Made by a program: the position numbers and the translations under genes. Below the pieces are notes generated by a model that had not been told where the DNA came from, searched no databases, and was given only the letters and a program-made list of their open reading frames with translations. A stretch of DNA of 64,000 nucleotides from Cohnella thermotolerans DSM 17683 (lineage in GTDB: Bacteria > Bacillota > Bacilli > Paenibacillales > Paenibacillaceae), in NCBI RefSeq assembly GCF_000429825.1, contig NZ_AUCP01000033.1, forward strand, positions 1-64,000, in the 5' to 3' direction. This document shows, one piece after another, positions 18,188 to 26,677 of the stretch (its first letter is position 1; each line of letters starts with the position of its first letter).

Positions 18188-19513
18188 ATGGCGAGAAAAC
18201 CGCTCAAATTGGGCGCGCTCATCCACGGGGTCGGCGGCAACATCTCCGCCTGGCGGCACCCGGAGGTGCCGGTCGACGCCAGCGTCAGCTTTCCTTTTTA
18301 CCGCAAGCAGGCGCTTAAAGCGGAAGAGGGCAAGTTCGACCTCGTGTTTATCGCGGACGGTCTTTATATCAATGAAAAATCGATTCCCCACTTTCTGAAC
18401 CGGTTCGAGCCGATCACGATATTGTCCGCGCTGGCGGCCGTCACGTCGCGCATCGGCCTCGTCGGCACGCTGTCCACTTCTTACAGCGAGCCGTTTACCG
18501 TCGCCCGGCAGTTCGCCTCCCTCGACCACATCAGCGGGGGAAGGGCCGGTTGGAACGTCGTCACTTCCCCGCTGGAAGGATCGGCGCTCAACTACGGCAA
18601 GACGGAGCATCCTTCGCACGACGAGCGCTATCAGATCGCGGAAGAATATTTGCAGGTAACCAAGGGGCTCTGGGATTCGTGGGAGGACGACGCCTTCGTC
18701 CGCGACAAGGAGTCGGGCGTGTTCTTCGATCCCGCCAAGATGCACCGGCTGAATCATAAAGGCAAATATTTCTCCGTTCAGGGACCGCTGAACATCGCTC
18801 GTTCCCGACAGGGCCAGCCGGTCATCTTCCAGGCGGGCTCGTCGGAGAGCGGCAAGACGCTGGCGGCGAAGGAAGCCGACGCGGTGTTCACCGGCGCCGA
18901 GACGATCGAGGAAGCGAAGGCGTTCTACGAGGATGTCAAGGCAAGGGCCGTCAAGTTCGGCCGCTCCGAGGACGACATCGTCATCTTGCCGGGCATCGGC
19001 CCGATTATCGGGCGCACGGAGGAAGAAGCGGAGCGCAAGTACCAGGAGATTGCGAACCTCGTCTCGATCGAGAACGCGCTGAACTATCTGGGCCGGTTTT
19101 TCGACCATTTCGACTTCTCCCAATTCCCGCTCGACGAGCCGTTCCCGGATATTGGGGACATCGGCAGCAACAGCTTCCGCAGCGGTACGGACAAAATCAA
19201 GAGAAACGCGAAGGCGCGGAATTTGACGCTGCGGCAGGTCGCTCTGCAGACCGCGACGCCGCGGGGGGAGTTCGTCGGCACGCCGGAGCAAGTGGCGGAC
19301 CGGATTCAGCGCTGGTACGAGGAGCGCGCGGCGGACGGGTTTATCGTGCATTCGAACATTCCGAGCGATCTGCACGACTTCGTCGACCTGGTCGTTCCGA
19401 TTTTGCAGGACCGGGGCATCTATCGCAAGGAATACGAATCGGATACGCTGCGGGGCAACCTCGGCCTTCCGATTCCGGCGAACCGCTACACGCTGGCGCC
19501 GTCCGGCCGTTAA
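18188..19513 (+). CDS. NtaA/SnaA/DszA-family flavin monooxygenase (YtnJ-like)
   Basis: A 441-residue LLM-class monooxygenase of the larger NtaA/DszA subgroup, with [19 protein letters not shown] at the start, [15 protein letters not shown] near residue 120 and [24 protein letters not shown] near 215. B. subtilis YtnJ, in the ytm operon, has the same size and family and takes part in breaking down N-acetylated S-modified cysteines. The ATG at 18188 has GGAGGAA seven bases upstream. It is the last gene of the sulfur cluster. An amidohydrolase like YtnL is not present in the window. Confidence 0.9.
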   Translation: MARKPLKLGALIHGVGGNISAWRHPEVPVDASVSFPFYRKQALKAEEGKFDLVFIADGLYINEKSIPHFLNRFEPITILSALAAVTSRIGLVGTLSTSYSEPFTVARQFASLDHISGGRAGWNVVTSPLEGSALNYGKTEHPSHDERYQIAEEYLQVTKGLWDSWEDDAFVRDKESGVFFDPAKMHRLNHKGKYFSVQGPLNIARSRQGQPVIFQAGSSESGKTLAAKEADAVFTGAETIEEAKAFYEDVKARAVKFGRSEDDIVILPGIGPIIGRTEEEAERKYQEIANLVSIENALNYLGRFFDHFDFSQFPLDEPFPDIGDIGSNSFRSGTDKIKRNAKARNLTLRQVALQTATPRGEFVGTPEQVADRIQRWYEERAADGFIVHSNIPSDLHDFVDLVVPILQDRGIYRKEYESDTLRGNLGLPIPANRYTLAPSGR

Positions 19514-19602
19514 GGAGGAAGATCGCAGCCGAATTGAACGCTCTCCCCGGCAATGATAGAATGAGGCGACCGAGACATTCGAATGGCAGGGGAGGAGCGC
19601 CG

Positions 19603-20664
19603 ATGCGTCCGCAAGAGGGGAAATCGATATTTATTTTCGCAGGCACGTACGACAGCGCGGATCGGGAAGCGATCCACTTGTTCAAGCTGAACGGAGAAAC
19701 CGGGGAATGGAGCCGAAGCGGCGGGATTGCCGGGATCGAGAACCCATCCTTCGTCGCCGCACACCCGCATCGCAATTGGCTGTACGCCGTCAGCGAGACG
19801 GAAGCGGGAGCGGTCGTCGCCTTCCGTTACGACCTGGACAAGGGCGAGCTCATCGAATTGGGCCGGCAGCCTTCGGAAGGAGACGCACCTTGCCATCTGC
19901 ATGTCGACCGGACCGGCCGATGGCTGCTCGCCGTCAATTACACGAGCGGGAGCGTTTGCTTGTACCCGATTCGGGAAGACGGGGCCGTCGGACCGCTGGC
20001 GGACCACATTCGCCACGAAGGCAAAGGCCCTCGCGAAGATCGGCAGGAGCGGGCTCACGCGCATTCGATTTTCCCGATCCCGAATTCGGATGATTGGATC
20101 GTCTGCGACCTTGGGACGGACGGATTGTATGTGTACAGGCTGGATGCGGAGCGCGGCAAGCTCGTCCTTCGTTCCATCACCCGGACGGAGCCGGGAGCGG
20201 GCCCGCGGCACGTCGCTTTTCACCCGACATTGTCCCTTGTTTACGTGGTCGAGGAGCTGGCTTGCGCGGTTTCGGCATACCGCTACGACGTTGCCGAAGG
20301 TCAGCCGTTCGAGCGGCTGCAGACCGTTCCGACGCTGCCGGACGATTACAAGGGCGACAACACGTGCGCGGACATTCATCTGACCGCGTCGGGCGAGTAC
20401 CTGTATGCCTCCAACCGGGGCCACGACAGCCTGGCCGTTTATCGCGTTCTGGCGGACGGCTTGCTTCGGCCGACAGGTCACGCACCGACGCTCGGGAGAA
20501 CGCCGCGCAATTTCGCCGTTATCGGCGACCGGTGGTTGCTTGCCGCCAATCAGGACACGGACACGGTCGTCACGTTCAGGCTGAACGAGGAAGGTTTCCC
20601 GATTCCGGCCGGACATTCGGCTTCCGTCGTCAAACCGGTCTGCCTGCAAGCGGTGATCCGGTAA
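19603..20664 (+). CDS. 6-phosphogluconolactonase-like seven-bladed propeller (Pgl/YbhE family)
   Basis: A 353-residue beta-propeller protein of the lactonase family that includes B. subtilis YkgB. The blades show repeated patterns such as NPSFVAAHPHRNWLYAV, DAPCHLHVDRTGRWLLAVNY and GPRHVAFHPTLSLVYVV. These enzymes can hydrolyse 6-phosphogluconolactone or related sugar lactones. The ATG at 19603 has GGAGGAG five bases upstream, while an upstream open stretch has no ribosome site. The gene appears to be alone. Physiological substrate is not shown by context. Confidence 0.85.
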   Translation: MRPQEGKSIFIFAGTYDSADREAIHLFKLNGETGEWSRSGGIAGIENPSFVAAHPHRNWLYAVSETEAGAVVAFRYDLDKGELIELGRQPSEGDAPCHLHVDRTGRWLLAVNYTSGSVCLYPIREDGAVGPLADHIRHEGKGPREDRQERAHAHSIFPIPNSDDWIVCDLGTDGLYVYRLDAERGKLVLRSITRTEPGAGPRHVAFHPTLSLVYVVEELACAVSAYRYDVAEGQPFERLQTVPTLPDDYKGDNTCADIHLTASGEYLYASNRGHDSLAVYRVLADGLLRPTGHAPTLGRTPRNFAVIGDRWLLAANQDTDTVVTFRLNEEGFPIPAGHSASVVKPVCLQAVIR

Positions 20665-20729
20665 AACCTGCTAAAACAAGCACATGCTCCGCTCTTGCCT
20701 AATATGTATTAGGTAAGGGGGCGAGGCGA

Positions 20730-21524
20730 GTGAGAAGACGCGGGTTCGACGCTCGTAGGGCGATTTGGCTTGCGGCCGTATGCGGCCAGACGTATAGGCA
20801 ATACGGACATCCGGAAAACGCGTTCGTCGTCCCGGCCGGCTTCGCGGTGCGGTCCGGCTTCATCGCCCACTCGCTGAACCGCGTATGGGAGCCGTTCGGG
20901 TTTATTATCGAATCCTCCGACGAAGTCGTCGTAGCTTTCCGGGGAACCAGTTCCACCTCCGATTGGCTGTCGGACGCGCTGGCGACCCAAATCGAATATC
21001 CGTATGCGAAAAACGCCGGAAAAACGCATCGGGGCTTTACGCAAATTTACCAGACGGCCCGGGACCAGATCATGACCTCGCTGCGCGGCACGGATCCCCG
21101 CAAACGATTGTTCGTGACCGGGCATAGCTTGGGCGGGGCGCTTGCCGTGTTATGCGCGATGGATATGTCGTGCAACTCGGCTTTCCGGACGCCGATTCTG
21201 TATACGTATGGAGCGCCCCGAGCCGGCAGCCCCGCCTTCGTGTCGGCCTTCGGCGATCGTCCGATCAACGTCAACCGGATCAGCAACTTGTACGACGCCG
21301 TCACGTATTTGCCGCCGCCTACGGTCAAGATTCCGAGAAGCAACCAGGTTTTCGAATATCGGCATATCCAGCCGTTCATCGCCTTGGATTTCCATAACGG
21401 AAGAGTGTCCGCCAACCACATGATCGGAAGCTACTTCGCGGAGCTGGCGAAGCGCGATCCGGAATACGCCGGGCGAATGTGCGATGCCAATCCCGGCTTC
21501 TGCCCGGCACCGTCCATTGAATAG
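20730..21524 (+). CDS. Lipase class 3-like alpha/beta hydrolase
   Basis: A 264-residue hydrolase with the fungal-type Lipase_3 layout: VVVAFRGTSSTSDWLSD near residue 68, the nucleophile elbow FVTGHSLGGALAVL with Ser133, YTYGAPRAGSP, and DAVTYLPPP that supplies the catalytic Asp, with HMIGSYF near the end. There is no signal peptide. The start is a GTG preceded by AAGGGGGCGAGG. Two cysteines lie close to the C-terminus (CDANPGFC). Substrate is unknown. Confidence 0.85.
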   Translation: MRRRGFDARRAIWLAAVCGQTYRQYGHPENAFVVPAGFAVRSGFIAHSLNRVWEPFGFIIESSDEVVVAFRGTSSTSDWLSDALATQIEYPYAKNAGKTHRGFTQIYQTARDQIMTSLRGTDPRKRLFVTGHSLGGALAVLCAMDMSCNSAFRTPILYTYGAPRAGSPAFVSAFGDRPINVNRISNLYDAVTYLPPPTVKIPRSNQVFEYRHIQPFIALDFHNGRVSANHMIGSYFAELAKRDPEYAGRMCDANPGFCPAPSIE

Positions 21525-21557
21525 GCGGAGGGGCCTGAAGAACGCTTCTCCGATTCG

Positions 21558-21580
21558 AACCGCCGCTGGGCGGTTTTTTC
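21558..21580 (+). terminator. Intrinsic terminator after the lipase gene
   Basis: 7-bp stem AACCGCC / GGCGGTT with loop GCTG, then a T run. Confidence 0.85.
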
Positions 21581-21610
21581 GTCAGGTGCCGCATACCGTA
21601 TTGGACGACT

Positions 21611-21777
21611 CGTACCACTATCCCCGTGCATCAGGAGTACCTGCCATTGGCGGCGAATCATCCTACTATCCCCACGAATCAGGTGCAGTTGCCTTTTTGG
21701 AGACCCGTACCACTATCCCCGCAACTCAGGATTACCTTGCTGCATCGCGACTCGTACTACTATACCCTTGAATCAGG
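21611..21777 (+). repeat. Four-copy imperfect tandem repeat, period 47-48 bp
   Basis: Four 25-base cores begin at 21611, 21659, 21706 and 21753. Each reads roughly CGTACCACTATCCCC plus ten bases ending TCAGG; the 22-23 bases between cores are less conserved. The period is not a multiple of three, which argues against coding. The array fills part of the gene-poor stretch 21525-22052; the remainder to 22052 shows only a possible -10 box (TATGAT, about 21995) before the cupin gene. Confidence 0.8.
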
Positions 21778-22052
21778 TCCGAGAACGACGTCATGGGTCA
21801 TGGAGAAGAGCCTTAAGGACTAAAGGGGATTGGCTGAGCGGATGGGATAATGGGATGGTGGGAGAAAAGGACATGACGACGCGTCGGCCCTGATGCGAGG
21901 GGATAAGGGGATGCGCCTGCGAAGCGGAAGACCGAGCGGGCGTGCCGTCGCCATACCGCCTAACGCTCGGGCTTTCTCCCGTCTGCCTTTTCGTATATGA
22001 TGGGTTCTATAGAACGCATGCGAATGCGAATAAAGAACTGGGAGAGAACCAT

Positions 22053-22514
22053 ATGGAGAAAACGGCTTTGTCGCCGCTAGTCGGCCTCTTGGATCTGCAG
22101 CCGCACGTGGAGGGCGGTTGGTTCAGGGAGATGTGGAAGTCGTCGTTCGAAATTCCGAAGGACGTGCTCGGTCCCCGCTATTCCGGCGCCCGCGCGTCGG
22201 CCAGCTCCGTTTACTTCCTGCTGCATCCGGGAGAAGTGTCGCAATGGCACAAGGTGCTGTCGGACGAGCTGTGGCTTTATCACTCCGGCGGTCCCTTGCA
22301 GCTTACGCTCGGCGGCTCGGGAGACGAACCCCGGGAAGGAGAGCGGATCGTGCTCGGCATGGACGTGGAGAAGGGACAAGTTCCGCAGGCGCTCGTTCCG
22401 GCTTCCGTCTGGCAAACCGCTGCGCCGCTGGGCGACGAGCCCGTCTTCGTCACGTGCATTGTCGCGCCGGCATTTCATTACGACGACTTTACGTTGATCG
22501 AAGCCGGAACATAA
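22053..22514 (+). CDS. Cupin DUF985-family protein
   Basis: A 153-residue single-domain cupin of the DUF985 type. The segments HVEGGWFREMWKS, SVYFLLHPGEVSQWHKV and DELWLYHSGGPLQLTL are characteristic. Members bind small molecules or sugars in a double-stranded beta-helix; no clear enzymatic role is established for the family. The ATG at 22053 follows GGGAGAG; a longer frame begins at 21942 but lacks a ribosome site. Neighbours are unrelated. Confidence 0.85.
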   Translation: MEKTALSPLVGLLDLQPHVEGGWFREMWKSSFEIPKDVLGPRYSGARASASSVYFLLHPGEVSQWHKVLSDELWLYHSGGPLQLTLGGSGDEPREGERIVLGMDVEKGQVPQALVPASVWQTAAPLGDEPVFVTCIVAPAFHYDDFTLIEAGT

Positions 22515-22607
22515 ATGCAAAATCGTTGTTGAACCCGCTCAAAATTTGCTATGTTAATTCTAGCAAACGATTCGATGCGTACGACGCATTCGTCTGGAGG
22601 ATCGGAC

Positions 22608-22797
22608 ATGACGGGAGATTCGGGCAACGTTTGTTTGGTTACGGGAGGCAACTCCGGTATCGGATTGGAGACGGGAAGGCGTCACGGGCAAGTATTACAA
22701 CAAGCTGCAAGAGAAACGTACCGTCCCGATCTCCTACGATGCCGCGCTGCAAGAGCGGTTATACGAACGCAGCCTGAAATGGAGCGGTCTGAAATAA
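22608..22797 (+). pseudogene. Internally deleted SDR dehydrogenase remnant
   Basis: An ATG with TGGAGG upstream opens MTGDSGNVCLVTGG, running into NSGIGLET: the nucleotide-binding start of a short-chain dehydrogenase. Around 22675 the similarity jumps, in another frame, to a typical SDR C-terminus (GVTGKYYNKLQEK ... SYDAALQERLYERSLKWSG) ending at TAA 22795-22797. About 200 central residues, including the catalytic Tyr and Lys, are missing. The remnant keeps an intact ribosome site, so the deletion may be recent. Confidence 0.75.
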
Positions 22798-22892
22798 GTC
22801 ATGGCGGAATTCCGATGAATTCGACGTATCCCGGATCGGTTGAACGAGCGTTGATGGCAAGCTATGAGGTGAACGATCTGGTCAATAAAGAA

Positions 22893-22945
22893 GAACTGTC
22901 CTCCGGTCTCCTTGTGGGACTTTCGGGGCAGTTCTTTTATTTTTC
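22893..22945 (+). terminator. Probable intrinsic terminator
   Basis: GAACTGTCC (22893-22901) pairs with GGGCAGTTC (22926-22934), allowing one mismatch, then TTTTATTTTT. The loop is long. It probably served the former SDR gene. Confidence 0.55.
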
Positions 22946-23024
22946 GACAATAACATCCGGGACTCCCTACAATTACCTTTTTGCTGTATACTAGGAGGTG
23001 GAATTTGGAAGAAGTTGTTTGTTT

Positions 23025-23213
23025 TTAATAGCTTAACGCTTTGTACTGAATGGCGCTCAATAATCCTCTTCTCGTAATTTCGCTACGCAGCATATCGATG
23101 AAGTCCGGTTCCAGCTGGAGACGCTGCGCTTCAACGTAGCTTTCGATCAGATGTTCGTCGTTGAGACATGCGAGTATGGCGTTCATTTTCGCGGAAGATG
23201 TACTCAATCCCAT
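23025..23213 (-). CDS. sda: Sda-like inhibitor of sporulation histidine kinase
   Basis: A 62-residue protein. The core LNDEHLIESYVEAQRLQLEP followed by DFIDMLRSEITRRGL matches Sda, the helical-hairpin checkpoint protein (about 46-52 residues) that binds KinA and blocks phosphotransfer when DNA replication is disturbed. The N-terminus is about a dozen residues longer than B. subtilis Sda; an internal Met (MNAILACLND) could be the real start. The ATG at 23213 has GAGGTG nine bases upstream. It lies on the minus strand next to the com locus and is AT-richer than the flanking genome. Confidence 0.8.
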   Translation of the reverse strand: MGLSTSSAKMNAILACLNDEHLIESYVEAQRLQLEPDFIDMLRSEITRRGLLSAIQYKALSY

Positions 23214-23370
23214 TGCTTTTTGCACCTCATATGCATATTGCTGTGAAGTTTAACGGTTTTGTTAATCTATATGCTTAATGTTAAACATTTCCTGATAAAA
23301 AGTCAGCGCAACTTTTATGCATCTTCACGCAAATCGTTTTGCATTCTTGTGTAAGGGGGGAATTAGAGAG

Positions 23371-23404
23371 AAAAAAAGAGAATCGCATGGGCGCGAATCT
23401 CTTT
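23371..23404 (-). terminator. Intrinsic terminator of the ComX candidate gene (minus strand)
   Basis: Stem AAAGAGA/TCTCTTT with an inner TCGC/GCGA pairing and one mismatch; on the minus strand it is followed by seven T. It lies 20 bases beyond the stop codon at 23425. Confidence 0.75.
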
Positions 23405-23424
23405 GAACTGCAGGTGAATGTAAA

Positions 23425-23637
23425 CTATGACCAAAACTTCATTGTCGGTTCGTTATCTTGCTGTTCTTTTAATTTAACAAAAGAAATATGAATGGCATCT
23501 AATTCTTTAGGAGTCAAGGGCAACGAATTCAAGTAGACTGTGGTGCCTTGGATAGTCCTTACAGCTTCATCGGAACCCAAAACTTTAATTCTTTTAACTT
23601 CGTTTCTTAAAGCAGGCGAACGCTGAACAAGTGTCAT
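23425..23637 (-). CDS. Candidate ComX pheromone precursor (70 aa)
   Basis: A 70-residue protein, divergent from comP. Its C-terminus reads DNEPTMKFWS, with a tryptophan one residue from the end. In B. subtilis ComX (55 residues) the isoprenylated Trp sits near the end in DPITRQWGD. The acidic-Pro pair and the distance from Pro to Trp are the same here. Length, the upstream leader-like region (LPLTPKELDAIHISF), and location beside comP in an AT-rich patch all fit. A comQ gene is nearby at 26678. The ATG at 23637 follows GGGGGG; a TATAAT box lies at 23674-23679 on this strand. Identification is inference from these features. Confidence 0.6.
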   Translation of the reverse strand: MTLVQRSPALRNEVKRIKVLGSDEAVRTIQGTTVYLNSLPLTPKELDAIHISFVKLKEQQDNEPTMKFWS

Positions 23638-23699
23638 ACCATAACGCCCCCCAAACAAAAGATATTATTCTAAATTATAACACAAATTATTAGAAAGAT

Positions 23700-26030
23700 G
23701 TGAAGGAAATGTCTAAGAATCGTGCATTTTTGTATATTCTAATTTGTTTTGTTCTTTTACAGCTATGGTTTATTCATATAATGCTTTCTTATCCGTTCAG
23801 CGGATTCGACATTAACGAGAAAAATGGGAAATGGATGATTTCAAATATTGATCACAGAAGTAGGGCTTCAGAATTAGGGCTGCATGTCGGAGATATCGTC
23901 TTAGAAATTGACGGGCGAGATGTCGACCGCCATTCTTCAGTAATTAGATGGGGTACTGTCGACCAAGCGAAAAAAATTGTCATTGTCAGAAACGGAAATT
24001 TATTTGAGGTTGATACTTCCCAAATTGCTCCAATTGATGCGTGGGATGTTTCTTATTTGGCACGCGAATTGATATGTCTTTTTGTAGCAATAGCACTCTA
24101 CAAGTATATGAATCGTTCGAAATCCGCACGTTATCTAGCGTCCGTCTTTTTTACTATATCCCTAACTTTTATGAGTCTTGGAGCTTCTATAAGAGGGGAT
24201 GCTTTAGGTAAGATTGTTATCGGAATAAGCATAATGCTGATTCCAGTTACTATGCTTCATTTTTTGATCATTTTTTTCAAAGAAAAAGGAAGTATTACAA
24301 TTAATTCTAGAATTGTTCGTGTTCTATACTCTTTTATTTTCATAAGTTTATTTCTTCACTTATCATTTTTTATGAATTGGAAGCATACTCAAGAAATCCA
24401 TCGTTTTTTTTCTAATGCTGAACTCCTGTTTTTTACGCTTGGAGTTTGTTTAAATCTTGGCTTCCTTTTTTATATATTTTTCAAGTTCAGAAAAGCAAGT
24501 CCTTATACTTCAGCGATGATCAAAACGATCGGGATTTCCTTTGTGATTTCAACTAGCCCAGTGATATGCCTCTCATTTGTGCCTTTCGTCTTGTATGGTT
24601 ACGAATGGATTGATTCCCTTAACACAAGCTGGATCGTCCTATTCTTCCCGTTGTCCTTTACCTACCTGCTCGCAGCCAAGAAAATCTATGACATCGACCT
24701 GGTTGTCCGCCGATTTATACTGACTACGGTCCTGTCTATCGTCCCAAGCGTCGCCATCGTGGGCATGATTTCCGCATTATTTTCTGCCAGAGCTAAAACC
24801 GAACACCTCGTTATGGCGTTTATATTTACAGTAGTTTTACTTTCCGTCACTCTGTATTCGCTGGAATATTTAACGACGCGATTGGAGCGAGTCGTTTTTC
24901 CGAGAAGACATTATTTGCAGACCTCGCTCAAGAAAATCGCCAAAAAACTGGGCACCATCTCCAGCATGCGCGAGCTTAAGGATCTCATTCTGGCCGACAT
25001 TGTTGACATTTTGCAGGTATCCGGGGGAGCGCTCGTCTTTCGATACAGGGACTATACCGAGGTTTTGAGCGAAGGAGAGATTTCCGTCGCGGAATTGGAG
25101 CAGGCGCTTGAAGGAGAAGGGCTCGACCCGTCCGTTTACTCCTGCTTTGAAATTACGCGCAACGAAGAGTATGTAAGCTTTCTCGTTCTGACGCCAAAGA
25201 AGTCGAACACGCTGCTCGGGTCCGAGGAGACGCAATGGTTGAACCTGATCATCTCCTATCTATCCGTCTGCATGGAGAACTTGTATCTCATCCGCAAGAT
25301 GACGATGAAGGTCGAGCAGCTCGCCATGCAAATTCCGAACGAGACCGAAGCCGGGGAGCTTGTCTGGCTCCGAAAGCTCATGTTCGACCTCCAGGAGAAG
25401 GAACGGATTCGGATCGCGACGGATTTGCACGACACGACGATGCAAGATTTGTTTTTCCTGAAGAGAAAGTTGTCATCCCTGTTCGAGCGTCTCCCGATCC
25501 ATCAAGAAAATCCGCAGCAATGGGAGGGGCTTCTGGAATATATCGATGTGATCAATATGAACTTGCGGCAAAGCTGCTTCGAGCTTCACCCCTATCTCTT
25601 GCAAGAGGCCGGTCTGGTCGGTACGGTTGAGAAATTAATGGATTTGGAAAAGACGAGCGCGCCGTTCCACATCGAGTTTGAAGCTATAGGCAAGGAGGAG
25701 ATCGAGCGGATCGACATGGAAACGAAACGTCATTTGTTCCGGGTCGTGCAGGAGCTTCTCAACAATGCCAAGAAACACTCCAAAGCTTCTCGCGTCAAGT
25801 TTATCCTGAAGGCAGGCAAATCGAACGTACGGCTTTACTACGAGGACGACGGTGTCGGCTTTGATACCGATCGGACAGTGACAAGAGAAATCGGCGGCTC
25901 TCGGATCGGTATGGAGCAGATGAAGAGCCGGATTCTGTCCCTGGACGGCCATTTCGAGCTCGCCTCGGCCGAAGGAAGCGGCATGAAGTTCTCGGCGACA
26001 CTCCCCATGAAGGAAGGACGAACAGCATGA
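23700..26030 (+). CDS. comP: ComP-like membrane sensor histidine kinase
   Basis: A 776-residue kinase. A first transmembrane helix (residues 10-30) is followed by a PDZ-like extracytoplasmic region (ASELGLHVGDIVLEIDGRDV), about seven further helices to residue 400, then a cytoplasmic part with the HisKA_3 box DLHDTTMQDLFFLKRKL (His577) and an HATPase domain (ELLNNAKKHSKAS, DDGVGFD). It resembles ComP, which senses ComX. The first 900 or so bases are AT-rich and poor in CG, while the kinase half matches the genome. Start is uncertain: GTG 23700 or ATG 23709. The stop overlaps comA by ATGA. Confidence 0.85.
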   Translation: MKEMSKNRAFLYILICFVLLQLWFIHIMLSYPFSGFDINEKNGKWMISNIDHRSRASELGLHVGDIVLEIDGRDVDRHSSVIRWGTVDQAKKIVIVRNGNLFEVDTSQIAPIDAWDVSYLARELICLFVAIALYKYMNRSKSARYLASVFFTISLTFMSLGASIRGDALGKIVIGISIMLIPVTMLHFLIIFFKEKGSITINSRIVRVLYSFIFISLFLHLSFFMNWKHTQEIHRFFSNAELLFFTLGVCLNLGFLFYIFFKFRKASPYTSAMIKTIGISFVISTSPVICLSFVPFVLYGYEWIDSLNTSWIVLFFPLSFTYLLAAKKIYDIDLVVRRFILTTVLSIVPSVAIVGMISALFSARAKTEHLVMAFIFTVVLLSVTLYSLEYLTTRLERVVFPRRHYLQTSLKKIAKKLGTISSMRELKDLILADIVDILQVSGGALVFRYRDYTEVLSEGEISVAELEQALEGEGLDPSVYSCFEITRNEEYVSFLVLTPKKSNTLLGSEETQWLNLIISYLSVCMENLYLIRKMTMKVEQLAMQIPNETEAGELVWLRKLMFDLQEKERIRIATDLHDTTMQDLFFLKRKLSSLFERLPIHQENPQQWEGLLEYIDVINMNLRQSCFELHPYLLQEAGLVGTVEKLMDLEKTSAPFHIEFEAIGKEEIERIDMETKRHLFRVVQELLNNAKKHSKASRVKFILKAGKSNVRLYYEDDGVGFDTDRTVTREIGGSRIGMEQMKSRILSLDGHFELASAEGSGMKFSATLPMKEGRTA

Positions 26031-26665
26031 AACGACCGGTAAAGGCGATTGTGGTGGACGATCATCCGCTTATGGCGCAGGCAACGATGCAATTGCTGAA
26101 CGAGATGGATAGCGTCGAGGTGGCCGGAGTAGCGCATACCGGCAAGGAAGCGCTGGAATTGGCGGAGACGGTGCGGCCGGATCTGCTCATGTTGGATTAT
26201 CAGTTGCCCGACCAGCCGGGAACGCAAGTCGCCGAGAAGATGAAGGCGAAATGTCCGGGCATCCACGTCGTCATTTTCACAGGAGTCGACGTCTCCGATT
26301 TGCTGCCCTTCGTCCTGTCGCAGCAGATCAGCGCGGTCGTCTCCAAAGGAGCGAGAGAAACGACGATCAAGCACACGGTGGCCTGCATACTGGACGGTCA
26401 TATCGTGCTGCCGAATTCGCTTATCCAGCAATTGAAGCTGCCTTCCAAATACGCGACGGAAATCGCGTTGACGGAGGAAGAGTGCGAGCTCATGGCGATG
26501 ATCGTCAAGGGAGAGACCTATGAACGGATTGCCGAGCAAATGTTTATAAGCAAGCGATCGGTCGACAACTACTTGCGCCGCATCTACGAGAAGCTCGGCG
26601 TACAGACCAGAGTTCAAGCGATCGAGAGGTTCGTGCAGAGCAGACAATATGCGGAGATGAATTAG
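26027..26665 (+). CDS. comA: ComA-like response regulator (NarL/LuxR family)
   Basis: A 212-residue regulator. The receiver domain has the acidic pair VVDDHP (Asp11, Asp12), phospho-acceptor Asp57 in LLMLDYQLP and Lys in AVVSKGA; the C-terminal LuxR-type helix-turn-helix reads ALTEEECELMAMIVKGETYE and ISKRSVDNYLRRIYEKLGV. It overlaps comP by four bases, so the two form a two-component pair. In Bacillus ComA drives competence, surfactin and other quorum-regulated genes when ComX accumulates. Targets here are unknown. Confidence 0.9.
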   Translation: MKRPVKAIVVDDHPLMAQATMQLLNEMDSVEVAGVAHTGKEALELAETVRPDLLMLDYQLPDQPGTQVAEKMKAKCPGIHVVIFTGVDVSDLLPFVLSQQISAVVSKGARETTIKHTVACILDGHIVLPNSLIQQLKLPSKYATEIALTEEECELMAMIVKGETYERIAEQMFISKRSVDNYLRRIYEKLGVQTRVQAIERFVQSRQYAEMN

Positions 26666-26677
26666 GAGGCAACGGAT

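Noticed and set aside
21611-21777. CRISPR array
   Set aside because: Cores are imperfect and the intervening 22-23 bases are short, partly related and few; no cas gene is nearby.
21484-21823. Two short ORFs through the tandem repeats
   Set aside because: The repeat period of 47-48 bases is not a multiple of three, there is no ribosome site, and codon use is unlike the neighbours.
22551-22994. 147-codon ORF after the cupin gene
   Set aside because: It stitches together SDR remnants and a terminator hairpin; it does not match a protein family as a whole.
24870-25235. Minus-strand ORF inside comP
   Set aside because: Shadow of the kinase region, no ribosome site and no recognisable domain.
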